From positions 1 to 34,007 of the forward strand of contig JBJMLO010000029.1 of NCBI GenBank assembly GCA_045805265.1: a DNA stretch of 34,007 nucleotides, read 5' to 3'. Of this stretch, positions 8,860 through 16,501 are shown piece after piece. How positions within the stretch are numbered: the first letter of the stretch is position 1; the number at the start of each line of letters is the position of its first letter. The notes below the pieces were generated by a model that saw only the letters and a list, made by a program, of their open reading frames with translations, was not told the origin of the DNA and did not search any database. The translations under genes were made by a program, and so were the position numbers. The stretch is from JBJMLO01 sp045805265 (GTDB lineage: Bacteria; Actinomycetota; UBA4738; JACQTL01).

Positions 8860-8877
8860 TGTCCGGTATAGCGGACA
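8860..8877. promoter_or_regulatory. Inverted repeat over a possible rplJ -10 box
   Basis: TGTCCG (8860-8865) and CGGACA (8872-8877) flank GTATAG; the TATAGC inside (8867-8872) could be a -10 element for rplJ, though no good -35 is visible. An operator function is a guess. Confidence 0.3.
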
Positions 8878-8908
8878 CCGCCACCGAATGTGACATGGCG
8901 GCTGGGTC

Positions 8909-8995
8909 CCGGTACCGTGGGGACGCCGCAGACAGCAGGGGCGCGACGCGCGTAATCCCCTCCGGGGTACCTGCCGAGGTGTATCGGGGCATCGT
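8909..8995 (+). ncRNA. Ribosomal protein L10 leader
   Basis: CAGACAGCAGG (8929-8939) and CCTGCCGAGGT (8970-8980) match the conserved core of the L10 leader found upstream of rplJ in many bacteria, separated by a variable hairpin arm. In known examples the L10 or L10-L12 complex binds this RNA and represses its own operon. The outer boundaries given are approximate. The position, 60-150 nt upstream of rplJ, is as expected. Confidence 0.85.
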
Positions 8996-9001
8996 TCCGT
9001 G

Positions 9002-9035
9002 ACGCCTCCGCCCATGCCGTCGGCGGGGGCGTTTT
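9002..9035 (+). terminator. Terminator-like attenuator hairpin between the L10 leader and rplJ
   Basis: ACGCCTCCGCC (9002-9012) pairs with GGCGGGGGCGT (9022-9032), with one G-U pair, and runs into TTTT (9032-9035). It sits directly after the L10 leader and 22 nt before rplJ, so leader binding by L10 probably decides between termination and read-through. Confidence 0.75.
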
Positions 9036-9056
9036 CCATTCGTCGAGGAGCGATGC

Positions 9057-9884
9057 ATGCCCAGAACCGAGAAAGTCGAGAAGGTCACCGAGCTCACGGA
9101 GCGCATCCGGCGCTCGCAGGCCCTGTTCGTCACGGACTACCGCGGGCTCTCGGTCTCCGACATCTCGGAGCTCCGCCGGGCCCTCCAGGAATCCGGGACC
9201 AAGCTGACGGTGGCCAAGAACACGCTGCTGCGACTGGCGGCCGGCGAGGCCGGGGTCGACGGGCTCCGCGACCTGTTCGACGGCCCGAGCGCCGTCGCAT
9301 TCGTCGACGGTGATCCGATCGGCGCAGCGAAGGGCCTGGCCGACGCCGTCCGACGATTCCGGACGCTCGAGATCCGGGGCGGGCTCATGGAGGGCAGGGT
9401 CCTGTCCTCGGCGGAGGCCGCGGCGCTCGCCACCATCGAGCCGCGCGAGGTGCTGCTGTCGAAGATCGCCGGCGCACTGAAGGCCGAGATGTCGCGCGCG
9501 GCGTACATGTTCCAGGCGCTCCAGTCGAGGTTCCTCTCGGTCCTGGATGCCTACCGCGAGAAGCTGCCGGCACCGGCCGCCGAGGAGCCCGAGGCCGCGG
9601 CGGCCGCCGGCGAGGAGCAGCAACCACCGGCCGAGGAGGCAGCGCCGACCGGAGAGACCGCCGAGACCGCCGCCGACGAGGCCTCCGCGACCCAGGCAGT
9701 AGAGGCCTCCGCGACCGAGGCCGTAGAAGCTCCGGAGACCGAGGCCGTAGAAGCCTCGGAGACCGAGGCCGAAGGAGTTCCGGAGGCCGAGGCGGCAGAC
9801 GGCGAGGAGACCATCGAGGACTCCGGCGACACGACGACCGATGAGCCGGCGGAAGGCGACGCCGGAGAGGAAGGAAAGGAGTAA
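9057..9884 (+). CDS. rplJ: 50S ribosomal protein L10 with long acidic C-terminal extension
   Basis: The product is 275 residues. ATG 9057 follows GAGGAG at 6-nt spacing. Residues 1-~170 are a complete L10: the N-terminal domain with LFVTDYRGLSVSDISELRRAL and KLTVAKNTLLRLA contacts 23S rRNA, and the C-terminal helix before residue 170 normally binds L7/L12 dimers. L10 is usually 165-180 residues; here ~105 more follow, rich in Glu, Ala and Thr with a single Lys and no Arg. Residues 208-239 are four 8-residue repeats of the type EASATEAV. The extension resembles a disordered acidic tail and its function is unknown. It overlaps nothing; rplL starts 3 nt after the stop. Expression is probably controlled by the L10 leader and attenuator upstream. 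Confidence 0.97.
   Translation: MPRTEKVEKVTELTERIRRSQALFVTDYRGLSVSDISELRRALQESGTKLTVAKNTLLRLAAGEAGVDGLRDLFDGPSAVAFVDGDPIGAAKGLADAVRRFRTLEIRGGLMEGRVLSSAEAAALATIEPREVLLSKIAGALKAEMSRAAYMFQALQSRFLSVLDAYREKLPAPAAEEPEAAAAAGEEQQPPAEEAAPTGETAETAADEASATQAVEASATEAVEAPETEAVEASETEAEGVPEAEAADGEETIEDSGDTTTDEPAEGDAGEEGKE
9678..9773 (+). repeat. Four 24-bp repeats in the rplJ extension
   Basis: Units 9678-9701, 9702-9725, 9726-9749 and 9750-9773 encode EASATQAV, EASATEAV, EAPETEAV and EASETEAE. The array is in frame and could change length by slippage without breaking the gene. Confidence 0.85.
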
Positions 9885-9887
9885 GCG

Positions 9888-10280
9888 GTGGCTGACACCA
9901 AGCTCAGCTCCGAGGACCTGCTCGAGCATTTCAAGGGCATGACCCTGCTCGAGCTGTCGGAGTTCATCAAGAAGTTCGAGGACACCTTCGAGGTCACCGC
10001 GGCCGTGGCCGCGCCGGCGTACGTGGGCGGCCCGGCGGGCGGAGCGCCCGTCGAGGAGGAGGAGGAGCAGACCGAGTTCGACGTCGTCCTCGTCGGCGCG
10101 GGAGATAAGAAGATCCAGGTCATCAAGGAGGTCCGGGCCCTGACGAGCCTCGGCCTTAAGGAGGCCAAGGATCTCGTGGACAACGCCCCGAAGCCGGTGC
10201 TCGAGCGGGTGCCGAAGGACCAGGCCGACAAGGCCAGGGAGCAGCTCGAGGCGGCCGGCGCCAGCGTCGACGTCAAGTAG
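9888..10280 (+). CDS. rplL: 50S ribosomal protein L7/L12
   Basis: The product is 130 residues, normal for L7/L12. It starts at GTG 9888 with GGAAAGGAG just upstream, overlapping the end of rplJ, so the two are translationally coupled. The N-terminal dimerisation domain (about 4-38) is followed by an Ala/Gly/Pro/Glu hinge and the C-terminal factor-binding domain with KIQVIKEVRALTSLGLKEAKDLV, the helix that recruits EF-G, EF-Tu and other GTPases. It forms the ribosomal stalk on L10. No unusual residues are seen in the factor-binding surface. Confidence 0.98.
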   Translation: MADTKLSSEDLLEHFKGMTLLELSEFIKKFEDTFEVTAAVAAPAYVGGPAGGAPVEEEEEQTEFDVVLVGAGDKKIQVIKEVRALTSLGLKEAKDLVDNAPKPVLERVPKDQADKAREQLEAAGASVDVK

Positions 10281-10298
10281 CTCTCGACGACAAGAGCG

Positions 10299-10334
10299 AC
10301 GGGCCGGGTCCGGCAGCGGGCTCGGCCCGTTTCT
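10299..10334 (+). terminator. Terminator after rplL
   Basis: A 13-bp stem with two G-U pairs (10299-10311 and 10318-10330, loop GGCAGC) is followed by TTTCT, 18 nt after the rplL stop. It separates rplJ-rplL from the genes downstream, so rpoB must rely on its own promoter. It may also stop the convergent gene. Confidence 0.8.
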
Positions 10335-10348
10335 CGCCCGGCTCAGCC

Positions 10349-11296
10349 TCAGCTGGAGGGGCGCTCCCGGAACCAGGCGACGGTCCTGGCCAGCCCCTCC
10401 TCGAGGCCGACGACGGGCTCCCACCCGAGGAGCTCCCGGGCCCGGGTGATGTCCGGCCGGCGGACGGAGGGGTCGTCCACCGGACGGGGCACGAACCGGA
10501 TCCGCGGCTCCACCCCCACGATCCTGGCGACGGTCCGGGCCAGGTCGAGGACCGTGATCTCGTTCGGGCTGCCGAGGTTCACGGGCTCGTTCACGCCGGA
10601 GGACAGCAACCGGACGATTCCCTCCACGATGTCGGACACGTACCCGACCGAGCGTGTCTGGGAGCCATCGCCGTGGACCGTGAGCGGCTCCTCCCGCAGC
10701 GCCTCGTCGATGAACGTGGGAACGGCCCGCCCGTCGTCCGAGCGCATCCGCTCGCCCATCGTGTTGAAGATGCGGGCGATCCGAGTCGGCATCCCGTGGG
10801 CCTGGTGGTACGCCATGGTGATCGCCTCGGCGAAGCGCTTGGCCTCGTCGTAGACGCCGCGCGGGCCGATCGGGTTCACGTTCCCCCAGTACGACTCGGG
10901 CTGGGGGTGCACGAGCGGGTCGCCGTACACCTCCGAGGTGGAGGCCAGCAGGAACACGGCGCCCTTGGCCTTGGCCAGGCCCAGCGCGTTGTGCGTCCCG
11001 AGCGCCCCGACCTTCAGCGTCTGGATGGGAAGCCGGAGGTAGTCGACCGGGCTGGCCGGCGAGGCGAAGTGCAGCACCGCGTCGACCGGCCCCTCCACGG
11101 CCACGCCGGCGCTGACGTTCTGCTCCAGGAACTCGAACCCGGGGCCCTCGAGGTGTTCGACGTTGGCCCGCCGGCCGGTCGCCAGGTTGTCGACGCAGAC
11201 CACCTCGGCGCCGTCCGCCAGGAAGCGTTGGCACAGGTGGGAGCCGATGAAGCCGGCGCCCCCGGTGATCACGACCCGCCGGTCGGTCACATCCAT
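10349..11296 (-). CDS. UDP-glucuronate decarboxylase (UDP-xylose synthase)
   Basis: The product is 315 residues, an extended short-chain dehydrogenase. It converts UDP-glucuronate to UDP-xylose through a 4-keto intermediate using bound NAD. The Rossmann motif GGAGFIGSH is at 12-20, followed by an Asp (CVDNL) that binds the NAD ribose. The active site shows STSEVYGDP (119-127) and Y149xxxK153 in YDEAKR. HFASPASPVDY and YWGNVNPIGPRGVYDEAKR are hallmarks that set this family apart from epimerases and dehydratases. The ATG at 11296 has no Shine-Dalgarno; a TAGCAT -10-like box lies 9 nt upstream, suggesting a very short or absent leader. It is divergent from the XRE regulator. Product UDP-xylose could feed the membrane glycosylation proteins encoded nearby; that link is inferred. 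Confidence 0.9.
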   Translation of the reverse strand: MDVTDRRVVITGGAGFIGSHLCQRFLADGAEVVCVDNLATGRRANVEHLEGPGFEFLEQNVSAGVAVEGPVDAVLHFASPASPVDYLRLPIQTLKVGALGTHNALGLAKAKGAVFLLASTSEVYGDPLVHPQPESYWGNVNPIGPRGVYDEAKRFAEAITMAYHQAHGMPTRIARIFNTMGERMRSDDGRAVPTFIDEALREEPLTVHGDGSQTRSVGYVSDIVEGIVRLLSSGVNEPVNLGSPNEITVLDLARTVARIVGVEPRIRFVPRPVDDPSVRRPDITRARELLGWEPVVGLEEGLARTVAWFRERPSS

Positions 11297-11305
11297 GTCC
11301 CGGCG

Positions 11306-11353
11306 ATGCTACGCGCTGGAGGGTGGCACGCAGCCTGTGCGGTGCCGTACATT
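11306..11353. promoter_or_regulatory. Divergent leaderless-type promoter boxes
   Basis: TAGCAT on the minus strand (11311-11306) lies 9 nt before the decarboxylase ATG, and TACATT on the plus strand (11348-11353) lies 6 nt before the regulator's GTG. Both fit the TAnnnT -10 pattern. No clear -35 elements are seen. Confidence 0.45.
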
Positions 11354-11359
11354 GAGCCG

Positions 11360-11833
11360 GTGGAAGCAGAGTCGCGCGCGTTCGGGCAGCGGCTGCGGGA
11401 CGTCCGGCTCCACGCCGGGCTCTCCCAGTCGGGGCTCGAGGTCCGCAGCGGAATCCCGAAGGCGCGCCTGTCGCGCTACGAGAACGGGCACGTCCTGCCG
11501 TCGATCGAGACGCTCCGCAGGCTGGCGGCCGCGCTCGACGTCTCCGAGGCCAGCCTGCTCGGGGACCAGCGGAGCATCATCGAGGAGTTCTTCAGCGTCC
11601 TGTTCCGCCGGGGCGTCCGCATCCTGAGCGCAGAGCAGGCCGCGAAGCTGGCGAACGCGGTGGCCGACATCATGCAGGCCGGCTCCTCGGTGGTCGACGT
11701 CCCCGATTCCTCGGGCGACGTGGCGGCCGTCACGCTGGGCCAGGTCGGGCAGGGCACCGAGGTCGCAGGAGACGGGTCCGAGGGGGCCATCCTCCCGGGT
11801 GGGTCCGTCACGGGCCTCGTCGCGCCGAGCTGA
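11360..11833 (+). CDS. XRE-family helix-turn-helix regulator
   Basis: The product is 157 residues. The start is set at GTG 11360 because the frame upstream lacks protein character and a TACATT -10 box lies 6 nt before it, consistent with a leaderless mRNA; the open frame itself runs far further upstream as a shadow of the opposite gene. Residues ~8-65 form an HTH_3-type DNA-binding domain: GQRLRDVRLHAGLSQ, then SGIPKARLSRYENGHVLPSIETLRRLAAALDVS. The C-terminal ~90 residues contain a helical stretch (IIEEFFSVLFRRGVRILSAEQAAKLANAVADIM) that may oligomerise, and a low-complexity Gly/Val/Asp tail. Its position between the UDP-xylose synthase and the DUF4012 gene suggests it regulates one or both, without direct evidence. 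Confidence 0.85.
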   Translation: MEAESRAFGQRLRDVRLHAGLSQSGLEVRSGIPKARLSRYENGHVLPSIETLRRLAAALDVSEASLLGDQRSIIEEFFSVLFRRGVRILSAEQAAKLANAVADIMQAGSSVVDVPDSSGDVAAVTLGQVGQGTEVAGDGSEGAILPGGSVTGLVAPS

Positions 11834-11917
11834 CCCTCCGCCCTCGGGCTTTTCGTCCCCGGCCGGCCGCCACGCCCGATCGTCGCGACCCGTCCGGGGA
11901 AGCCGGAGGGAGTGTCA

Positions 11918-11923
11918 TACACT
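11918..11923 (+). promoter_or_regulatory. Leaderless-type -10 box for the DUF4012 gene
   Basis: TACACT ends 7 nt before the GTG start at 11931, which has no Shine-Dalgarno at useful spacing. This supports both the start choice and a leaderless transcript. Confidence 0.5.
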
Positions 11924-11930
11924 CGCGGCC

Positions 11931-13904
11931 GTGTCGACGCCAGAGCCTCCGAGCGTCCTGTCCCCCGCGTCCCCCGAGCCGGTCCGGGGCGTCGCCCCTG
12001 CCGTCGGCCGACGCCGGGCGCACCGGCGGCCCCGCAGGCTCCGGTGGGTGCTGCTCGGCGCGGGCCTGGTGGTCGTCGCGCTCGGCGCCGTGGTCGTGGA
12101 CGGGTACGTTCAGGCCTTCCACGCGGGGCAGCGCCTGCGCGAGCTGGTCCCGACGCTGCAGTCTGCGCGCGAGGAGCTGCTCAGCTCCGGGCGCTCGGAC
12201 CGTCTCGACACGGCGGAGTCGGAGCTGCGCGAGGTTCGCGCGTCGGTGGACGGCGCCCGCTTCACGTTCGGCCTGACCGGCGCGCTTCCGTTCCTGGGGC
12301 GCCCCGTCGATGCCGTCCGGCTGGGAACCGACGCCGCCTCGGAGGTGGTCGCCGGGCTCGACGGAGGCCGGGACCTCGTGCGGGACGTGACCGGAGGGAC
12401 CGGCGGCGGCGGGCTGCTCCACGCGGGGAACATCGACCTGCGGCTCGTCGAGTCCATGGGACCCCGGGTGGGCGCCGTGATCCACCACCTCCAGGCCGCC
12501 CGCAGCGACCTGCGGGCGATCCCCTCGATCCCGTTCGTCGGACAGCTGGAGCGCCTGAGGTCCGACGGTCTCGCCCAGGCCGACCAGGGCCTGACGGCCG
12601 CGTGGCGGGCGCTTCGGGGGGTGCGCCTCCTGCCTTCGGTCCTGGGCGCCACCGGCCCCCGGACGTACTTCCTGGCCCTGCAGAACAATGCCGATCTCCG
12701 GGGAACCGGCGGCGCGGTGCTGGCCTGGGGCCTGCTCCGCGTGGCCGACGGGAAGATCCGCCTGGTGGACGGCGGTTCCGTCTCGGACCTCGACAACAGG
12801 CAGGGAGCCGACGTGCCCGTCGCGCCGGGCATCGACTGGTACCTGAAGGCGACGCACCGGCCGCCGCTCGTCAACAACGGCATGAACTACTCGCCGGACT
12901 TCCCGGTGGTGGCCGAGGCCTGGGCCCGACAGGTGGAGCTCCTGCGCCACCAGAAGGTCGACGGCGTCATCGCGGTGGACCCCGCGGGCGCGGCAGCCCT
13001 GTTCCACGGCCAGCGGGCCATCCGGATCCCGGCTTCCCCCGAGCGCCTCACCGCGGACACCATCGCGGCCTTCGCCGAGCACGGTCAGTACTCGCTGCCC
13101 CAGCCCGTGCAGCGGACGGTCCCGACCCAGCTCATCGACGCGTCGTTCACGGCGCTGACCAGTCCCCGGGACCTGTTGAAGATGTCGATCGCGGTGTCGA
13201 ACGCGCTTGCCGAGAAGCGCATCCAGCTGTGGCTCCGGGACCCGGACGCCCAGCGGACGGTCCGGGAGATGGGGTGGGATGGCGCGCTCGCCCCCGGCCG
13301 CGGCGACTACCTGTTCCTGGTGGACAACAAGCGGAACGCGAACAAGGTCGACTACTTCGGGCGACTCTCCATCGACTACACGGTCCGGATCGACGACCAG
13401 GGAAACGGCCACGCCACCGCCGACATCGCACTGGACAACCGGGTCCCGAAGGGCGAGGCGCCGGTCGTCGTGGGGCCCTGGGATCCCTACGGCCTGAACG
13501 TCGCGCTGCTCAGCCTGTACGCCCCCGGCCATGCCCGGGTCTCCGGCTGGGCCCCGAAGGGGCCGGTGGACTTCAAGACCCGGCCGCTGGGGTTCCTGGA
13601 GCACCAGGAGCGCGGGCTCCAGGTGTTCACCAAGGCCGTCACGGCGTCGCCCGGCAGCCCCGGGACCCTGCGCATCGACTACGACGTCCCCGGGCTGGTC
13701 GCCGACACGGCGGGCGGGAAGCTGTACCGCCTCACGGTGCAGCACCAGCCGCTGGTCCACCCGGTCCGACTCTCGGTCACGGTCGTGCTGCCGAAGGGTT
13801 CGACGATCACGGACCCGGGCTCCGGGTGGAAGATCCACGGGAACCGGGCCACGTTCGAGCGGCGGTTGGATCGGGACGTGGTGACCTCACTGGCGTACCG
13901 CTGA
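11931..13904 (+). CDS. DUF4012-domain membrane-anchored protein
   Basis: The product is 657 residues. GTG 11931 is chosen because a TACACT -10 box lies 7 nt upstream and the residues before it are not protein-like. The N-terminus is a basic, Pro/Arg-rich cytoplasmic tail followed by one transmembrane helix (about 39-60), leaving ~600 residues outside. The motif YFLALQNNADLRGTGG (246-261) followed by GLLRVADGKI and GGSVSDLDN is the signature of DUF4012 proteins, which are often encoded beside polysaccharide genes in Actinomycetota and Chloroflexota. Their biochemical role is not known to me. The next gene starts 3 nt after its stop, so it forms an operon with the two polytopic membrane proteins downstream; a role in surface glycan assembly is inferred from that. 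Confidence 0.82.
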   Translation: MSTPEPPSVLSPASPEPVRGVAPAVGRRRAHRRPRRLRWVLLGAGLVVVALGAVVVDGYVQAFHAGQRLRELVPTLQSAREELLSSGRSDRLDTAESELREVRASVDGARFTFGLTGALPFLGRPVDAVRLGTDAASEVVAGLDGGRDLVRDVTGGTGGGGLLHAGNIDLRLVESMGPRVGAVIHHLQAARSDLRAIPSIPFVGQLERLRSDGLAQADQGLTAAWRALRGVRLLPSVLGATGPRTYFLALQNNADLRGTGGAVLAWGLLRVADGKIRLVDGGSVSDLDNRQGADVPVAPGIDWYLKATHRPPLVNNGMNYSPDFPVVAEAWARQVELLRHQKVDGVIAVDPAGAAALFHGQRAIRIPASPERLTADTIAAFAEHGQYSLPQPVQRTVPTQLIDASFTALTSPRDLLKMSIAVSNALAEKRIQLWLRDPDAQRTVREMGWDGALAPGRGDYLFLVDNKRNANKVDYFGRLSIDYTVRIDDQGNGHATADIALDNRVPKGEAPVVVGPWDPYGLNVALLSLYAPGHARVSGWAPKGPVDFKTRPLGFLEHQERGLQVFTKAVTASPGSPGTLRIDYDVPGLVADTAGGKLYRLTVQHQPLVHPVRLSVTVVLPKGSTITDPGSGWKIHGNRATFERRLDRDVVTSLAYR

Positions 13905-13907
13905 TCC

Positions 13908-16496
13908 ATGAGCTCCAGGACGAGGTCGTCGGTGACCGGGCCGCCGTCGGACGAGGGGGGCCCGTCCCCCGGCGTGAGCCGGCCCGGCGGACGTCAGGGG
14001 GCCGCCTCGCACGACCGGCCCCGGAGGCTGGCCGCGGCGGTGGCCGGGCCGGCGCTCATCGTCGCCGCGGTCCTCGTGGTACAGCACCGGTTCGCGTTCG
14101 GGGGCATGGCCACGAACCAGCACCCCGACATCCTGGCCATGTGGCTCCCGACCCACTGCTTCCTGGGGACCAGCCTCTCCGCGGGGCACATCCCGGCGTG
14201 GAACCCCCACCTCCTGAGCGGGACGCCGTTCGCGGCGGACCCCCAGTCGGGGTGGCTGTACCTGCCGGCGATGGCCCTGTACACGGCGCTGCCGTGCGGC
14301 ACGGCCCTGCGGTGGTTCATCGTATTCCAGCCCCTGCTGGCCGGGCTCGGCATGTACTGGTTCCTGCGGAGCGAGCGGCTCTCTCGCGTGTCGGCGACTT
14401 GCGGTGGGGTGGTGATGGCCTTGCTCGTGGGCGGTTCCTACCTCGGGGTGCAGCTGCCCTTCGCCGGCGCGATCGCATGGACCACGATCCTCCTCGCCGC
14501 GGCCTCCCGGTTCCTGCGGACGCCCCGGGGGTGGCCCGCCAGGCTGGCGTGGGCGCTGGCGGCCGCGGTGGCCTGGGGCCAGATCGCGTCGGCCCACCTG
14601 TCGAACGGCCTGGTCGTGGGGACGTTCGCGCTCGTCGTCTACCTGACCGTGGCCGTCGGCGGTGAGGTCCGCGGGCGGCGGCTGTCGTGGCGGCACGCCG
14701 CCGTCATGGCCGCGATCCTGCTGGCGGCCATCCCGCTGGTGAACCTGGCGGTGCTCCTGCCCCGGCTGGTCTACCTGCACCGCACGACCCTGTCGCTCGG
14801 GTACGCGCAGCTCTACCGGCGGGCGGCGGCGCTGTCCGGCCAGCCGGCGCCGATCGAGGCGGTCGGGGAGACGGCGAAGGCGGCCTGGCCGTTGTCGCTG
14901 ATCGCGCCCCTCGGAGGCTACGCGGGCGCCGTCGCGCTCGCCCTCGCGCTGGGGGGCTGGCGCCGTTCGAAGGCGCTCTTCTTCGGGTTCCTGTCGTTCG
15001 CGGCGATCTGCTACCTCCTGTCGCTCGAGTCCGTCGCCACGGCCATCGGGCGCGTCCTCGGCGACTCGGCGATCGGGAACTTCTACGTCCACGTCCCGGC
15101 CCGCTTCGGCGACGGGGTCGTGCTCGCCATGCCGATCCTCGTGGCGCTCGGCATCGACGCCTGGCGGGATCCGGGACCGGGCTGGCGCCGGCGCCTGGCG
15201 ATCGCGGCGCCCGGCGTCCTCGTGTGGTGGATCGTCGCCCCGATCGCCGGAGTGGTCCACCACGACGCCTGGCTCCCGGTGGCCGGCGCCGCGGCCGGCG
15301 CGGCCGTGCTCGTGGCCGCGATCCGACGCCCCGTCGTGCTCGTCGCGCTGCCGCTCGTGCTCGCCGTGGAGATCGGCGCCAACGGCCTGGCCGGACAGAG
15401 CCCCCGGTACTCGCTGCACGGGAGCCTCGAGGTCCCCTCGGCGTCGCTGGGCATCCCGCCGCTCCGCCGCCCGGACGTCTCCGTCGCGGCCTACCTCCGG
15501 GGCGGGCCTATCGCCGGGAACCTCCACGCCCCGCCGGCCGGCCGGTACGCCGTGATCCCGCCGCACGCCCATCGCCTCATCGCGTTCCAGCAGCCGCGGT
15601 ACTGGCCCCTGCTGGGGAACCAGCGCGCGGTCCTGTTCGGCCTCGAGACGACCGACGGCGTGAACCCGATCCAGTCGATGCGGTACTGGACGTTCGTCCG
15701 GGCCACCCAGCACCGCCTGGTCCACTACAACGCGTCGTTCTATCTGCGCCTGCCTCCCCTCGCGGCGAACCTGCTGCAGGTGAACGCCGTCACGGTCGAC
15801 CGGGCAACGGGATGCGGGGGGGACACGGTGGGCGGCCCGGCCCGGCCCGCGGCGAGCCAGGGCGAGGACCTGCTGTGCCGGCTGGATCACCCGGTGCCGC
15901 GGGCGAGCGTGGTGGACGACTGGCGGGTGACGGCGACCCAGGGCCAGGCCCTCGCCGCGGTCACCGCCCCGGGATTCGACCCTGGGCGGACCGTGGTCCT
16001 CGAACAGGATCCGGGGGTGCCCCGGTCCCCGGGAGGAGCTCGGGCGGGCCGTGCGACCTACCGTTCCACCGGCCCCCAGTCCGCGACCGTCGACGTGGTG
16101 TCCCGCGGCCCCGCCGTGGTGCTGATCCGGACGAGCTACGACCCGAACTGGCGCGCCACCGTCGACGGCCGGCCGGCTCCGGTCCTGGCGGGCGATTACG
16201 TCGTCCAGGCCGTGGCCGTTCCCGGCGGCCACCACCGGATCGTGCTGTCGTACGACGACCCGTGGGTCGGGCGCGGCCTGCTCGCCTCGACGGTGGTCGT
16301 CCTGGTCATCGGGCTGTCCATCGCCGTCTTCCCGGTGGCGGGACGGTACCGGCGCGGCCGGGCCTCCCGCCCGCGGCCGCGCGACCCCGGACCCGAGGAC
16401 CGGACGGAGGCCCGGTCCGCCCCGGGCGCGGCCGGTGACGGCCCCGGCGACGCCGTCGTCCACCGCGACGCGGGGCTGGGAGGTCCCGCCCCCTGA
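13908..16496 (+). CDS. YfhO-like polytopic membrane protein
   Basis: The product is 862 residues. ATG 13908 is 3 nt after the preceding stop, implying translational coupling. After a ~40-residue polar tail there are roughly a dozen hydrophobic helices up to ~residue 490, then a ~300-residue extracytoplasmic region, a last helix (~789-810) and a 50-residue charged tail. The segment SYDPNWRATVDGRPAPVL followed by VQAVAVPGGHHRIVLSY is the characteristic C-terminal beta domain of YfhO-family proteins. The N-terminal loop with QHPDI and PAWNPHLLSGTPFAADPQ also fits that family and GT-C glycosyltransferases in general. Known YfhO proteins glycosylate lipoteichoic acid or related surface polymers using lipid-linked sugars; the acceptor here is unknown. 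Confidence 0.82.
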   Translation: MSSRTRSSVTGPPSDEGGPSPGVSRPGGRQGAASHDRPRRLAAAVAGPALIVAAVLVVQHRFAFGGMATNQHPDILAMWLPTHCFLGTSLSAGHIPAWNPHLLSGTPFAADPQSGWLYLPAMALYTALPCGTALRWFIVFQPLLAGLGMYWFLRSERLSRVSATCGGVVMALLVGGSYLGVQLPFAGAIAWTTILLAAASRFLRTPRGWPARLAWALAAAVAWGQIASAHLSNGLVVGTFALVVYLTVAVGGEVRGRRLSWRHAAVMAAILLAAIPLVNLAVLLPRLVYLHRTTLSLGYAQLYRRAAALSGQPAPIEAVGETAKAAWPLSLIAPLGGYAGAVALALALGGWRRSKALFFGFLSFAAICYLLSLESVATAIGRVLGDSAIGNFYVHVPARFGDGVVLAMPILVALGIDAWRDPGPGWRRRLAIAAPGVLVWWIVAPIAGVVHHDAWLPVAGAAAGAAVLVAAIRRPVVLVALPLVLAVEIGANGLAGQSPRYSLHGSLEVPSASLGIPPLRRPDVSVAAYLRGGPIAGNLHAPPAGRYAVIPPHAHRLIAFQQPRYWPLLGNQRAVLFGLETTDGVNPIQSMRYWTFVRATQHRLVHYNASFYLRLPPLAANLLQVNAVTVDRATGCGGDTVGGPARPAASQGEDLLCRLDHPVPRASVVDDWRVTATQGQALAAVTAPGFDPGRTVVLEQDPGVPRSPGGARAGRATYRSTGPQSATVDVVSRGPAVVLIRTSYDPNWRATVDGRPAPVLAGDYVVQAVAVPGGHHRIVLSYDDPWVGRGLLASTVVVLVIGLSIAVFPVAGRYRRGRASRPRPRDPGPEDRTEARSAPGAAGDGPGDAVVHRDAGLGGPAP

Positions 16497-16501
16497 CCGG
16501 C

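Noticed and set aside
8697..11234. 845-codon minus-strand open frame across rplJ-rplL and the decarboxylase gene
   Set aside because: It runs antisense over two certain ribosomal protein genes and in another frame of the decarboxylase; its composition is an Arg/Gly/Leu-rich artefact of high G+C.
11856..11900. TCCCCGG/CCGGGGA inverted repeat as a terminator of the XRE gene
   Set aside because: The arms are only 7 bp with a 31-nt loop, so a functional hairpin is doubtful.
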